Source: Methylocella tundrae (GTDB taxonomy: Bacteria > Pseudomonadota > Alphaproteobacteria > Rhizobiales > Beijerinckiaceae). Taken from it: a DNA stretch of 64,000 nt. Each line of letters begins with the position of its first letter. The stretch's first letter is position 1. The translations under genes and the position numbers were made by a program. Below, piece by piece: positions 8,851 to 16,822 of the stretch. The notes under the pieces were generated by a model. It did no database searches and was not told where the DNA came from. It worked only from the letters and a program-made list of their open reading frames with translations. Location: positions 620,001 through 684,000 of the forward strand of contig NZ_CP139089.1 of NCBI RefSeq assembly GCF_038024855.1, in the 5' to 3' direction.

Positions 8851-9441
8851 ATGACTGACGACGACAAGATCCGCTGCGTCTGGCCCGGGGCTGATCCGCT
8901 CTACCGCGCCTATCACGACGAGGAATGGGGCGTGCCCGAGCGCGACGATCGCGCGCTCTATGAGAAGCTGATCCTTGACGGATTTCAGGCGGGCCTCTCC
9001 TGGATCACCATCTTGCGCAAGCGCGAGGCTTTTCGCGCGGCTTTCGACAGCTTTGACCCCGAAAAGATCGCGCTCTATGGGCCGGACAAGGTCGAGACCC
9101 TGATGCAGGACGCCGGCATCGTCCGCAACCGCGCCAAGATCGAGGCGGCGATTGTTTCGGCGCGCGCCTATCTGAAGATTCAGGAAGGCCCGGGCTTCTC
9201 GAATTATCTCTGGGATTTCGTCGACGGAAAGCCGGTGCAGAACGGCTATCGCCATTCGTCGGAGATCCCCGCGCAGACCGAGCTTTCGCTCCGGCTGTCC
9301 AAGGATCTGAAAAGCAAGGGGTTCAATTTCTGCGGACCGACGATCATCTATGCCTTTTGCCAGGCGATCGGCATGGTCAATGATCATCTTGTGACGTGCT
9401 GGCGCCACGCCGAATGCGCGGCTTTGGCCAAAAGGACATGA
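8851..9441 (+). CDS. tag: DNA-3-methyladenine glycosylase I
   Basis: 196 aa, removes 3-methyladenine from alkylated DNA in base excision repair. The N-terminal RCVWPG...YRAYHDEEWGVP block and the ILDGFQAGLSWITILRKREAFR helix-hairpin-helix segment are diagnostic, and the zinc ligands are the N-terminal Cys and His and the C-terminal HLVTCWRH. Length matches the family. The ATG follows the ygfZ stop directly, and its own stop overlaps the next start (ATGA), so ygfZ-tag-HD form one translational unit. Confidence 0.95.
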   Translation: MTDDDKIRCVWPGADPLYRAYHDEEWGVPERDDRALYEKLILDGFQAGLSWITILRKREAFRAAFDSFDPEKIALYGPDKVETLMQDAGIVRNRAKIEAAIVSARAYLKIQEGPGFSNYLWDFVDGKPVQNGYRHSSEIPAQTELSLRLSKDLKSKGFNFCGPTIIYAFCQAIGMVNDHLVTCWRHAECAALAKRT

Positions 9442-10106
9442 GTTCAGAAACGCTTCAATTTCGACCGGCGGTAGAACGAGCCCCCACCCGCGCCTGGGTG
9501 CGGCTCTATTCCGGCAAGCGCCTCGATCTGTTAAATCCGACGCCATTCGATTGGGAGGACGCCGATCTTGCGATCGGACTCGCGCGGACTTATCGCTGGG
9601 GCGGCCATTCGGCCTGGGATCTGCCGCTTTCCGTCGCCCAGCATTCGTTGCTCGTTCTGGCGCTCCGCCGCCTCTGGTTTCCCCAGATTGACGATCCGCG
9701 GGCGGATCTGCGCGAATTGCTGCATGACGCGGACGAAGGGCTCCTCGGCTTCGACTGCATCTCGGTCGTGAAGCCTTTCCTCGGCGAGGCCTATCGCAAA
9801 CTGACCGAAGCCCTGGAGAGAGCGGTGGCGCTCCGCTACGGCCTGGCGCCGTGGACTGCCCTCGAGAGGAAGCCGCACAAAAGGGCTGATCGCGTCGCGG
9901 CGGCCTCCGAAGCCGTCCACGTCGTCGGCTGGACGCGACAAGAGGTGCGCACGACCTTGCGCATCCCGCATCAGCCATTGGCCAAGGATCCGCTGACGGC
10001 GATCTACGGCGGAACAGCCTGGGAGCCCTGGCCGCCGGCGCTCGCGGCGGAGCGTTTCCTCAACGAGCTTCATCGGCTGAGCGGGCGTCTCGGCGCGTCG
10101 CGGTGA
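9438..10106 (+). CDS. HD-domain phosphohydrolase
   Basis: 222 aa from the ATG at 9438, which overlaps the tag stop codon by 4 bases (ATGA). The metal-binding HD-fold residues are visible: His57 in WGGHSAW, His69 in SVAQHS, the His96-Asp97 doublet in LLHDADE, and a later Asp in the basic KRADRVAAASEA segment. The layout resembles YfbR-type 5'-deoxynucleotidases. Possible roles are nucleotide hydrolysis in nucleotide-pool cleaning, which would fit the neighbouring DNA repair gene; the substrate cannot be read from the sequence. Confidence 0.8.
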   Translation: MSSETLQFRPAVERAPTRAWVRLYSGKRLDLLNPTPFDWEDADLAIGLARTYRWGGHSAWDLPLSVAQHSLLVLALRRLWFPQIDDPRADLRELLHDADEGLLGFDCISVVKPFLGEAYRKLTEALERAVALRYGLAPWTALERKPHKRADRVAAASEAVHVVGWTRQEVRTTLRIPHQPLAKDPLTAIYGGTAWEPWPPALAAERFLNELHRLSGRLGASR

Positions 10107-10259
10107 TGTCATTTGGACCGGACGCAAACGCAGCAAAATACGCAACTTTGCTTTCGAACTTTGTTGCGATGCGGTATATAGGGTAAACTGTCAGGGCTGG
10201 TTGAACCGTGGCGGATGCTGCAACGCCACAAATTGGGCGCGGCCTCGAAGAGGTGATGG

Positions 10260-10772
10260 ATGGGCCGTCTGCATGTCTGTTCGCTGGCAAAAGTGTCTCA
10301 GACCGTCCGTGAGACAGGCGCCCGCAGTCTCGTCACGCTGCTCGATCAGGGCACGCCGGTCGCGCGCCCGCTGGAAATTGCGGCGGACCGGCACCTCCAC
10401 GTGTCCATATCCGACATCGTTAAGGCGATCGACGGCCATGTTCTGCCAACTGACGCGCATGTCGCCGAACTTCTCGATTTTGTGCGGCGTTGGGATCTTT
10501 CCGAACCCATGCTGATCCATTGCTACGCGGGGGTCAGCCGCTCCACCGCCGCCGCCTTCATCGCCGCCTGCGCCCTGAATCCGGAGCGCAACGAGGTCGA
10601 GATCGCGCTGGCGATCAGACGCGTATCGCCGACCGCGACGCCAAATGCGCGGCTCGTCACTATCGCCGACGCAATGCTGCGTCGCAGGGGACGGATGACG
10701 GCGGCGATCGAACAGATCGGCCGCGGCGAAGAATGTTTCGAGGGCGTCCCGTTCGCCCTCGAGTTGCACTGA
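10260..10772 (+). CDS. Protein tyrosine phosphatase-like protein
   Basis: 170 aa with the CX5R phosphatase loop at HCYAGVSRST (Cys88, Arg94), preceded by a HVSISDI-type region that could carry the general acid. The fold is the cysteine-phosphatase type seen in small bacterial dual-specificity-like phosphatases. GAGG lies upstream of the ATG at 10260; an overlapping ATG at 10256 is out of frame. It lies downstream of the HD hydrolase gene after ~150 bp and upstream of xseB. Substrate unknown. Confidence 0.8.
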   Translation: MGRLHVCSLAKVSQTVRETGARSLVTLLDQGTPVARPLEIAADRHLHVSISDIVKAIDGHVLPTDAHVAELLDFVRRWDLSEPMLIHCYAGVSRSTAAAFIAACALNPERNEVEIALAIRRVSPTATPNARLVTIADAMLRRRGRMTAAIEQIGRGEECFEGVPFALELH

Positions 10773-10843
10773 GGCCAATCCCCCCCTAGACCAGAGTCGC
10801 AGAAACCCTCCAACAACGGCGACACTGGATGAGGATTGCGAAA

Positions 10844-11101
10844 ATGGCTGCGCAGCCCGGGCCGAATGAAGACGTCGCGAGCCTCTCTTTCGAGGTTGCG
10901 CTCGCCGAGCTTGAAAAGATCGTCGACCAGCTCGAAAAGGGCTCCGTCGGCCTCGAAGAATCGATTGCGATCTACGCGCGCGGCGAGGCGCTGAAGACGC
11001 ACTGTGCGACCATGCTGACAAGCGCCGAACAGAGGATCGAAAAAATCACCTTCGGTCCTGACGGGCGCCCCATCGGCACGGAGCCCCTCGACGTCGAATA
11101 A
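10844..11101 (+). CDS. xseB: Exodeoxyribonuclease VII small subunit
   Basis: 85 aa from ATG 10844, preferred over the in-frame ATG at 10829 because GAGG (10832-10835) lies 8 bases before it. The helical core [20 protein letters not shown] and [16 protein letters not shown] is diagnostic for XseB, which with XseA degrades single-stranded DNA to oligonucleotides. No xseA is in the window. Length is normal for the family. Confidence 0.94.
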   Translation: MAAQPGPNEDVASLSFEVALAELEKIVDQLEKGSVGLEESIAIYARGEALKTHCATMLTSAEQRIEKITFGPDGRPIGTEPLDVE

Positions 11102-11167
11102 CCCCCCGCCGCCATTGCGCGGAATCGGCGGCGCTGGCATGCTGCCCGCAGGTGAGGGGAAACAACA

Positions 11168-11791
11168 ATGTTCAAAGCTATGCGCAGCGCTGGTCCGGCG
11201 CAACTCTTGGGCGCCGCCGCGACGGCTGTGCTTCTCACGCTAACGTCGCCGGGGCGCGCCGAACCGACGCAAGCGCAAATCGGCGCTATCCGCGCGTCAT
11301 GCCAGAGCGATTACCGCGCCAATTGCGCCGGCGTGCCGCCCGGCGGGTCCGCGGCGCTCGCCTGTTTGCGCAAGAACCTCGCAAATCTGTCGCCCTCCTG
11401 CCAGACGGCGGTCAACGCCGCCGGCGGCGCGGCGGCGCCAGCGGAAGCTGCGCCGGCTCCCGCCAAAAGCGCGCCGGCCTCACCCCCGGCCGCCTCGACG
11501 ACGCCTCAATCCGCGCCCGCCGCGCCCCCTGCCACCGGCGCGGCGTCGCCGGCCCCGACGCCCGCCGCGCCTGCGCCTGCCACGCCAAAGACAGCGGCTC
11601 CCGCAAAAACCTATCCGCCGCTATCCCCGCGCGAAGAAATGATGGCGATTCGCCGGGCTTGCGGCCCGGATTATCGTGCGCTTTGCGCAGGAGAGCGCCC
11701 GGGCCAGGGCCGCATCGCGGCGTGCCTTCGCGCCAACGCAGCATCTTTATCCGAGGCGTGCAGAACTGCTTTGCTCGGCGCGCGCCGCTAG
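11168..11791 (+). CDS. Secreted protein with two Cys-rich repeats
   Basis: 207 aa. A signal peptide (about residues 1-31, ending GRAEPTQ) is followed by one domain with the pattern IRASCQSDYRANCAGV...ACLRKN....SPSCQ, then a long Ala/Pro linker (about 90-155) and a second copy of the domain, IRRACGPDYRALCAGERPGQGRIAACLRAN....EACR. Four cysteines per domain probably form two disulfides in the periplasm, as in the 'cysteine rich repeat' proteins of bacteria and eukaryotic GLG1. Function in bacteria is not established. GAGG lies upstream of the ATG. Confidence 0.85.
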   Translation: MFKAMRSAGPAQLLGAAATAVLLTLTSPGRAEPTQAQIGAIRASCQSDYRANCAGVPPGGSAALACLRKNLANLSPSCQTAVNAAGGAAAPAEAAPAPAKSAPASPPAASTTPQSAPAAPPATGAASPAPTPAAPAPATPKTAAPAKTYPPLSPREEMMAIRRACGPDYRALCAGERPGQGRIAACLRANAASLSEACRTALLGARR

Positions 11792-12042
11792 CTTTATTTC
11801 CGAAAGGCGGAGCCGATTTTTCGGATAAAATGGCTGCCGTGTCGGAAATCCTAAGCGAGGTCGTGCTGGCGCGCCATCGCGCCCCATGTCGAGGTCATAA
11901 AATCGAAAAGCCTCGACTCTTCGGGCCTCAGCGGTATTTCCTCAAACCTCCCGCCACGTGAAGTTGCTCGAAGAATTGCGCCTTTCATCGCAACACGCGA
12001 AAAGCTGCTGAGGCATACATCACCGACAAAGGATCCCGACTG

Positions 12043-12735
12043 ATGGGTGATTACGCATTCGCCGCGCCGCCGGTCGTCGCGCTCGCCTCGACTTCGACAA
12101 AGCCGTTTCCGGTGCGCCGCATCTTTTGCGTCGGCCAAAATTATTCCGCGCACGCAAGGGAGATGGGAAGCAATCCGGAGGTCGATCCGCCGTTTTTCTT
12201 CACGAAGCCTGCCGATGCTATCGTCGCGAATGGCGCGAGCGTGCCCTATCCCCCCGGCACAAGCGATTTCCAGCACGAGGTTGAACTCGTCGTCGCCTTC
12301 AGCGGCGGCGGCTCCAATATCCCGGCCGATAAGGTCGAGGAACTGATTTTCGGCTACGCCGTCGGGCTCGACATGACAAGGCGCGACATTCAGGCAGCGG
12401 CGAAAAAAAAGGGGCGCCCCTGGGACATGTCGAAGGCCTTTGATTTTTCAGCTCCTTGCGCAGCGATCACGCCGAAAGCCGAGACGGGTGCGCTCGTCAA
12501 GGGCGCTATTGCCTGCAAGGTGAACGGGAAACTCCGCCAGTCCGCTGATTTGAGCGACATGACCTGGAAAGTGCCGCAGATCGTGCAATTCCTGTCGGCT
12601 CTCGTCGAGATCAGGCCGGGGGATCTCATCTTCACGGGGACGCCCGCCGGCGTCGGGCCGGTCGTGCCAGGCGACATGATTGAAGCGACAATCGAAGGAC
12701 TGGAGCCGCTGACGATCACGATCACGATCGGCTGA
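12043..12735 (+). CDS. Fumarylacetoacetate hydrolase family protein
   Basis: 230 aa, a single FAH domain. The metal site is clear: FQHEVELVVAF gives Glu79 and Glu81 and YAVGLDMT gives Asp110; His37 in NYSAHAREMG is the likely catalytic base. The family cleaves or decarboxylates beta-diketo acids (fumarylpyruvate, acylpyruvates, oxaloacetate). The short form with PADAIV and LIFTGTPAGVGPV is closest to acylpyruvate/fumarylpyruvate hydrolases, but the substrate is not determined by sequence. An AAGGA sequence lies about 10 bases upstream. The preceding 250 bp carry no recognisable gene. Confidence 0.88.
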   Translation: MGDYAFAAPPVVALASTSTKPFPVRRIFCVGQNYSAHAREMGSNPEVDPPFFFTKPADAIVANGASVPYPPGTSDFQHEVELVVAFSGGGSNIPADKVEELIFGYAVGLDMTRRDIQAAAKKKGRPWDMSKAFDFSAPCAAITPKAETGALVKGAIACKVNGKLRQSADLSDMTWKVPQIVQFLSALVEIRPGDLIFTGTPAGVGPVVPGDMIEATIEGLEPLTITITIG

Positions 12736-12766
12736 GGCGCATCACGCCGGCGCAGACAGCCCAAAA

Positions 12767-13145
12767 GGCTTGCCGTCAGATCAAGACCGCGCTCGCAGGA
12801 AGGGTAAGGATCAGGATTGGCCGAGCGCGCGTCGTCGCGGCGGCGAGGCGAGATCAAGGGCCACAAGGTGACGCGCGACGCGCACCGCCCCTGCGCGGCC
12901 GCGGCTTTCTTCGCAAGCGTAGCGCATCGCCGCCGCCTCGGTTCCGAAAATGCCGCCGCAAAGGCCGTGCGCTTCAACAACGACCCAATGATTTGCCTCG
13001 TCGCGCCCGACGATCAAACTCGGAGGCTCCTGTTTCGACGCGGAGCCTCCGTCTGATGTTTCATTCAAAAAATTCAAGGATTTCCCTCTTGAAAGCATGG
13101 CCGTCACGAAGGCCCTGGGAGAGGAACAGGGGCGCCCCGTGCGAG
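12767..13145 (-). repeat. 379-bp repeat, copy B (inverted relative to copy A)
   Basis: Reverse-complement copy of 6037-6415, same length, a few percent divergent. On its inner side it is flanked by the end of the FAH-family gene; there is no transposase fragment here. Together the two copies bracket about 6.35 kb in inverted orientation, a possible substrate for recombinational inversion. Confidence 0.9.
12811..13107 (-). CDS. Hypothetical 98-aa protein, copy B
   Basis: 98 aa, nearly identical to the protein at 6075-6371. Differences include T/S near 18, H/Q near 26, A/G near 54 and several in the last third; the HWVVVEAHGLCGG core is unchanged. GTG start at 13107, with an in-frame ATG at 13098. 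The two ORFs face each other across the 6.35-kb inner segment. Conservation of the frame suggests either a recent duplication or selection; function is unknown. Confidence 0.7.
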   Translation of the reverse strand: MTAMLSRGKSLNFLNETSDGGSASKQEPPSLIVGRDEANHWVVVEAHGLCGGIFGTEAAAMRYACEESRGRAGAVRVARHLVALDLASPPRRRALGQS

Positions 13146-13164
13146 TAGCTTTTTCACTGCAACG

Positions 13165-13716
13165 CTAAAGGTTCTTCAAGAATCCGGCGAAACGCATGAG
13201 ACCCTCGGGCCAGGGTCCGTGGCCGCTGTCGGCGTTGATATGGCCGGAATTGCCGGCGTCGACCAGTTCGGCTCCCAAGCTTCCGGCTAGCCGCTCGCTG
13301 TCGGCGTAGGGGGAATAGGGATCGTCCCGGCTGGCGATAATAAGGCTCGGGAAGGGCAGCGGCTCCATCGGCGATGCAGCGAAGGCCGGATCGATCGATG
13401 AAAGCGTCGCCACTACATCGGGGGCGGGCGGCGCGACGAGAAAGGCCCCCTTGACGCCCGAGTCGCGCAAGTGAGGCGCGGCGTGAGCGATGGCAAGCGA
13501 CCCGAGACTATGCCCGACGAGGACCACGGGACGCTCGGCGCGAAGAATCTCCTCGATCAGGCGTTCGCGCCATTCACTGAGGACCGGCCGGTCGAAACTG
13601 TGCTGCAGGATCAGCCGGGCCGTCGGCAGCTTGGCGTCCCAGCGGCTCTGCCAATGGTCCGCGCCCGATCCGCCAAGACCCGGAACGATCAGAATATCTG
13701 CCTCCGAAGTCCGCAT
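13165..13716 (-). CDS. RBBP9/YdeN-type serine hydrolase
   Basis: 183 aa from the ATG at 13716, just after the stop of the ferritin-like gene at 13721. It begins with DILIVPGLGGSGADHWQS, carries the nucleophile elbow VGHSLGSLA, the acid in the IIASRDDPYSP segment, and the catalytic His in NSGHINADSGHGPWP. This matches the RBBP9/YdeN subfamily of small alpha/beta hydrolases, whose substrates are mostly unknown. It is co-transcribed with the ferritin-like protein, probably with translational coupling. Confidence 0.88.
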   Translation of the reverse strand: MRTSEADILIVPGLGGSGADHWQSRWDAKLPTARLILQHSFDRPVLSEWRERLIEEILRAERPVVLVGHSLGSLAIAHAAPHLRDSGVKGAFLVAPPAPDVVATLSSIDPAFAASPMEPLPFPSLIIASRDDPYSPYADSERLAGSLGAELVDAGNSGHINADSGHGPWPEGLMRFAGFLKNL

Positions 13717-13720
13717 GGCT

Positions 13721-14362
13721 TTAGGCGGACGCCGCGGCCAGAGTCTTTGGCCTCGCGAGATCGGCAACCAGCGCGTCGATGAAGGTCTCATAGAGCCGTC
13801 CCTCGATCGCCTCGAGTTTCGGGGCGCGCGTTGCAAAATCGGGATCGGCTTTGGCGATCTCGCTCTCGATGTCGGACAGGTGCTTTTCTTCCTCCATCAG
13901 CAAGCCGCCGATGCGACCGGCGACCGGAGAAGCCCCGAGCGCGGTCTTGTAGACGCCGTAAACCTGCAGCGCGCGCCGTTCGATCAGCCAGGTCACATAG
14001 CAATAGACGAGTTTCGCGCGCAGAGCGTCGGGCCGGTCGGCGAAAACCTCATCGCAGGCGGCGTCGAGATTCTGGAAATAGTCTTCCGCCTCGTCGCCGC
14101 ACAGCATGGTTTCCGGGGCATAGGCGGAAAAGGCGTCGCCGCCGATCTTCAGCGCGATCTTCTTGAGGCCAAGCGCATGGCGGCCTTCCTCCAGCGCATG
14201 GGTGAGGATTTCCGCTGTTAGCGCCTCCGCCCTCTGGCTTTTCACAATTTTGCGGAAGCCGACATATTCCAGATAGGAGAATGTGTTCAGCCACCGCGCA
14301 TGAAGCTGCGAATCCGCGACGATCGCGCCGACGGCGGTTTCAAGACGATTTTGTGCAAGCAT
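13721..14362 (-). CDS. Ferritin-like diiron protein
   Basis: 213 aa, all-helical. Two ExxH motifs, E59-x-x-H62 (ALEEGRHAL) and E158-x-x-H161 (MEEEKHL), each pair with a preceding helical glutamate (E32 in SYLEYVG; E128 in WLIERRAL). This is the ligand set of a four-helix-bundle diiron centre as in ferritin-like oxidases. No ferritin cage or rubredoxin domain is seen, so an oxidase/hydroxylase or iron-handling role is possible. Its gene abuts that of an alpha/beta hydrolase. I do not recognise a named family. Confidence 0.75.
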   Translation of the reverse strand: MLAQNRLETAVGAIVADSQLHARWLNTFSYLEYVGFRKIVKSQRAEALTAEILTHALEEGRHALGLKKIALKIGGDAFSAYAPETMLCGDEAEDYFQNLDAACDEVFADRPDALRAKLVYCYVTWLIERRALQVYGVYKTALGASPVAGRIGGLLMEEEKHLSDIESEIAKADPDFATRAPKLEAIEGRLYETFIDALVADLARPKTLAAASA

Positions 14363-14415
14363 GGCGGTCTCTCTTTAACTCACATCTCAGCGGGTTGTCG
14401 TGGCGCGTTCAAGGA

Positions 14416-15723
14416 TCACGCGTGTCCAAAAACCCGTTCAAAAATATAATCGACGTTCTTCAGATGATAGCCGAGATCGAAGAGCTGTTCGAGTTCCGCC
14501 GCGCTCAGCGCTTTGCCGACGTCCGGGTCGGCTTTGAGGAGCGTCAGGAAATCGCCCTCGCCGCGCCAGACAGGCATGGCGTTGCGCTGGACATAGGCGT
14601 AGGCGTCCTCGCGGCTGACGCCCTTTTGCGTCAGGGCGAGCAGCACCCGCTGCGAATGGATGAGGCCGCCGAGCCGATCGAGGTTCTTTTGCATGTTGGC
14701 CGGATAGACCAGCAGCTTGTCGATGACGCCGGTCATGCGGTTCAGGGCGAAGTCCAGCGTGATCGTCGCATCGGGGGCGATCATCCGTTCGACCGAGGAA
14801 TGGGAGATGTCGCGCTCATGCCACAGCGCGACATTTTCCATCGCCGGCAGCGCCATGCCGCGTATGAGCCGGGCAAGGCCGGTGACATTCTCGGTCAGCA
14901 CCGGATTGCGCTTATGCGGCATCGCCGAGGAGCCTTTTTGCCCTTCCGAAAAGAACTCCTCCGCCTCCAGCACTTCCGTGCGCTGCAAATGCCGGATCTC
15001 GATGGCGAGTCGCTCCAGCGAGGAGGCGATGACGCCAAGGGTCGCAAAAAACATGGCGTGCCGGTCGCGCGGGATAATCTGGGTCGAGGCGGGCTCTACA
15101 GAAAGGCCGAGTTTTTGCGCCACATGCGCCTCGACGCGCGGATCAATGTTGGCGAAAGTGCCGACCGCGCCCGAAATGGCGCAGGTCGCGATTTCCTTGC
15201 GCGCATTGACGAGGCGTTCTTTCGCCCGCGCAAATTCGGCATGGGCCTGCGCCAGTTTCAGGCCGAACGTCACCGGCTCGGCGTGAATGCCATGCGAGCG
15301 GCCAATGCTCGGCGTCAGCTTATGCTCGAAAGCGCGACGCTTCAGGGCGGCGAGCAGCGCCTCGACATCGGCGATGAGAATGTCGGAGGCGCGCGCAAGC
15401 TGCACCGAAAGACAGGTGTCGAGCACGTCCGAGGAGGTCATGCCCTGATGCACGAAACGCGCATCCGGGCCGATGAACTCGGCAAGATGGGTCAAAAAGG
15501 CGATGACGTCGTGCTTGGTGACTTTTTCGATCTCGTCGATCCGCGCGACATCGAATTCGATGTTGCCCGCCTTGGCCCAGATCGCCTCGGCCGAGGATTT
15601 CGGGATGACGCCGATTTCCGCAAGCGCGTCACAGGCATAGGCCTCGATTTCGAACCAGATTCTGAAGCGCGTTTGCGCGTCCCAGACGGCGACCATTTCG
15701 GGGCGGGAATAACGGGGGATCAT
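14416..15723 (-). CDS. purB: Adenylosuccinate lyase
   Basis: 435 aa, fumarase/aspartase superfamily enzyme that releases fumarate from SAICAR and from adenylosuccinate in purine synthesis. The N-terminus MIPRYSRPEMVAVW, the TSSDVLDTCL block, the GRSHGIHAEP segment with the catalytic His, and the signature loop SSAMPHKRNP are all present. Length is typical for the bacterial short type. It is followed 53 bp downstream by the ferritin-like gene. Confidence 0.97.
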   Translation of the reverse strand: MIPRYSRPEMVAVWDAQTRFRIWFEIEAYACDALAEIGVIPKSSAEAIWAKAGNIEFDVARIDEIEKVTKHDVIAFLTHLAEFIGPDARFVHQGMTSSDVLDTCLSVQLARASDILIADVEALLAALKRRAFEHKLTPSIGRSHGIHAEPVTFGLKLAQAHAEFARAKERLVNARKEIATCAISGAVGTFANIDPRVEAHVAQKLGLSVEPASTQIIPRDRHAMFFATLGVIASSLERLAIEIRHLQRTEVLEAEEFFSEGQKGSSAMPHKRNPVLTENVTGLARLIRGMALPAMENVALWHERDISHSSVERMIAPDATITLDFALNRMTGVIDKLLVYPANMQKNLDRLGGLIHSQRVLLALTQKGVSREDAYAYVQRNAMPVWRGEGDFLTLLKADPDVGKALSAAELEQLFDLGYHLKNVDYIFERVFGHA

Positions 15724-15805
15724 TGAGCTGGAGCACTCCTTTGCTAAGGGAGCGCTCTAGCACGCGCGGCGGGCGAAACGCAAAAGAAAGCCACGCGACG
15801 AAAGC

Positions 15806-16807
15806 CTATGGCGCCTTGCCAGTCGCCTCCTCGTCAGCCTTCAGGCGCGCGATCGCCGCCCGGATCGGCGCAAAGGGGCCGTATTTGTGCTGCGCCGCGC
15901 TGAAGCCATCGGCATAGGGGCCATAGGGCGCGTCAACCGGCTTATCGAGAAGATCGGGAAAATCGTGGTCAAGACCCGCTTTGCGCGGGCGGGGCTGCGA
16001 CTCGACATAGGCCGCGACATCCCAGGCGTCTTCAACCGGCAGCCTCGGGTTCAGATAATCGGCTCCGGGCGGCATGTTGGAATGAGCGAAATTCGCCAAG
16101 GAGCTGATGCGCGCCATGCCCGCGCCATCGTTGAAACTGTCGTCGCCCCAAAGGGGCGGGGCGGCATAACCGAGGTTCAAGGCTTCGGGATCCATTGGAA
16201 GTCCCGCCCCATCGCTTCGATGGCAGCCGGCGCAAACGCGGGCGTAGACGGCTGCGCCGCGCTTTGGGTCCGCCGCGCGATCGAGTTCGGGCATGTCGCC
16301 CGATCCGTGTCCGGCCAATGTGTCGGCTCGCGCGAGCCCAGACGAAAGGAATTTGACGTAGGCGACGAGCGCTTGCATTTCGGGGCTTTCGCCCGGCAGC
16401 GGGCGCCCGTTCATGCTTCGCGTCATGCAGGCGTTGAGGCGCTCCTCGATGGAGATCTTAAGGCCCCGTCGGGCGCTGTAACGGGGAAACGCGTCGAATA
16501 GCCCGAACAGAGGCGCGCCGAATTTCTTTGTTCCGGCTTCGAGATGGCAATCGCCGCAGGCGAGATTATTGCCCGCGAAGCGCCTCGCGGGATCCGCCGT
16601 CAGCGGTCCGATCAGAGCGTAGGTCTGCGTCACAAGGCGGCGCCCGAACCGGACATTTTGGCCGTGAGCGTCATCGGGCAGGGCGTCAATGTCCGGAATG
16701 CTCCAGACCGCGCCGCTTGGTGATGTCTGCGCTCGGCTTTGCTGCGGAGATGCGAGTGCAATCAATGCGACAATGGCAAGGCCATATCGCGCCAGAGGCG
16801 TCGTCAT
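15806..16807 (-). CDS. Diheme cytochrome c, TsdA-like
   Basis: 333 aa with a cleavable signal peptide (about 1-26). Two c-type heme sites are visible: C84-GD-C87-H88 and C192-AG-C195-H196. After the first heme the motif NACMTRSMNGRPLP supplies Cys127, spaced from H88 much like the axial Cys ligand in thiosulfate dehydrogenase/tetrathionate reductase TsdA, and the overall length and domain order also fit that family. A role in thiosulfate oxidation is therefore the best guess, in the periplasm. The gene lies only 15 bases after the P1 peptidase, at the end of the pdxH cluster. Confidence 0.8.
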   Translation of the reverse strand: MTTPLARYGLAIVALIALASPQQSRAQTSPSGAVWSIPDIDALPDDAHGQNVRFGRRLVTQTYALIGPLTADPARRFAGNNLACGDCHLEAGTKKFGAPLFGLFDAFPRYSARRGLKISIEERLNACMTRSMNGRPLPGESPEMQALVAYVKFLSSGLARADTLAGHGSGDMPELDRAADPKRGAAVYARVCAGCHRSDGAGLPMDPEALNLGYAAPPLWGDDSFNDGAGMARISSLANFAHSNMPPGADYLNPRLPVEDAWDVAAYVESQPRPRKAGLDHDFPDLLDKPVDAPYGPYADGFSAAQHKYGPFAPIRAAIARLKADEEATGKAP

Positions 16808-16822
16808 TCTCTTCCTCCGGCG

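Noticed and set aside
8140..9978. 612-codon opposite-strand frame spanning ygfZ, tag and the HD gene
   Set aside because: It is antisense to three well recognised, coupled genes and has no domain; long shadow frames are expected at this GC content.
14281..15726. 481-codon frame antisense to purB
   Set aside because: purB is unmistakable on the minus strand; the plus-strand frame has no recognised motif.
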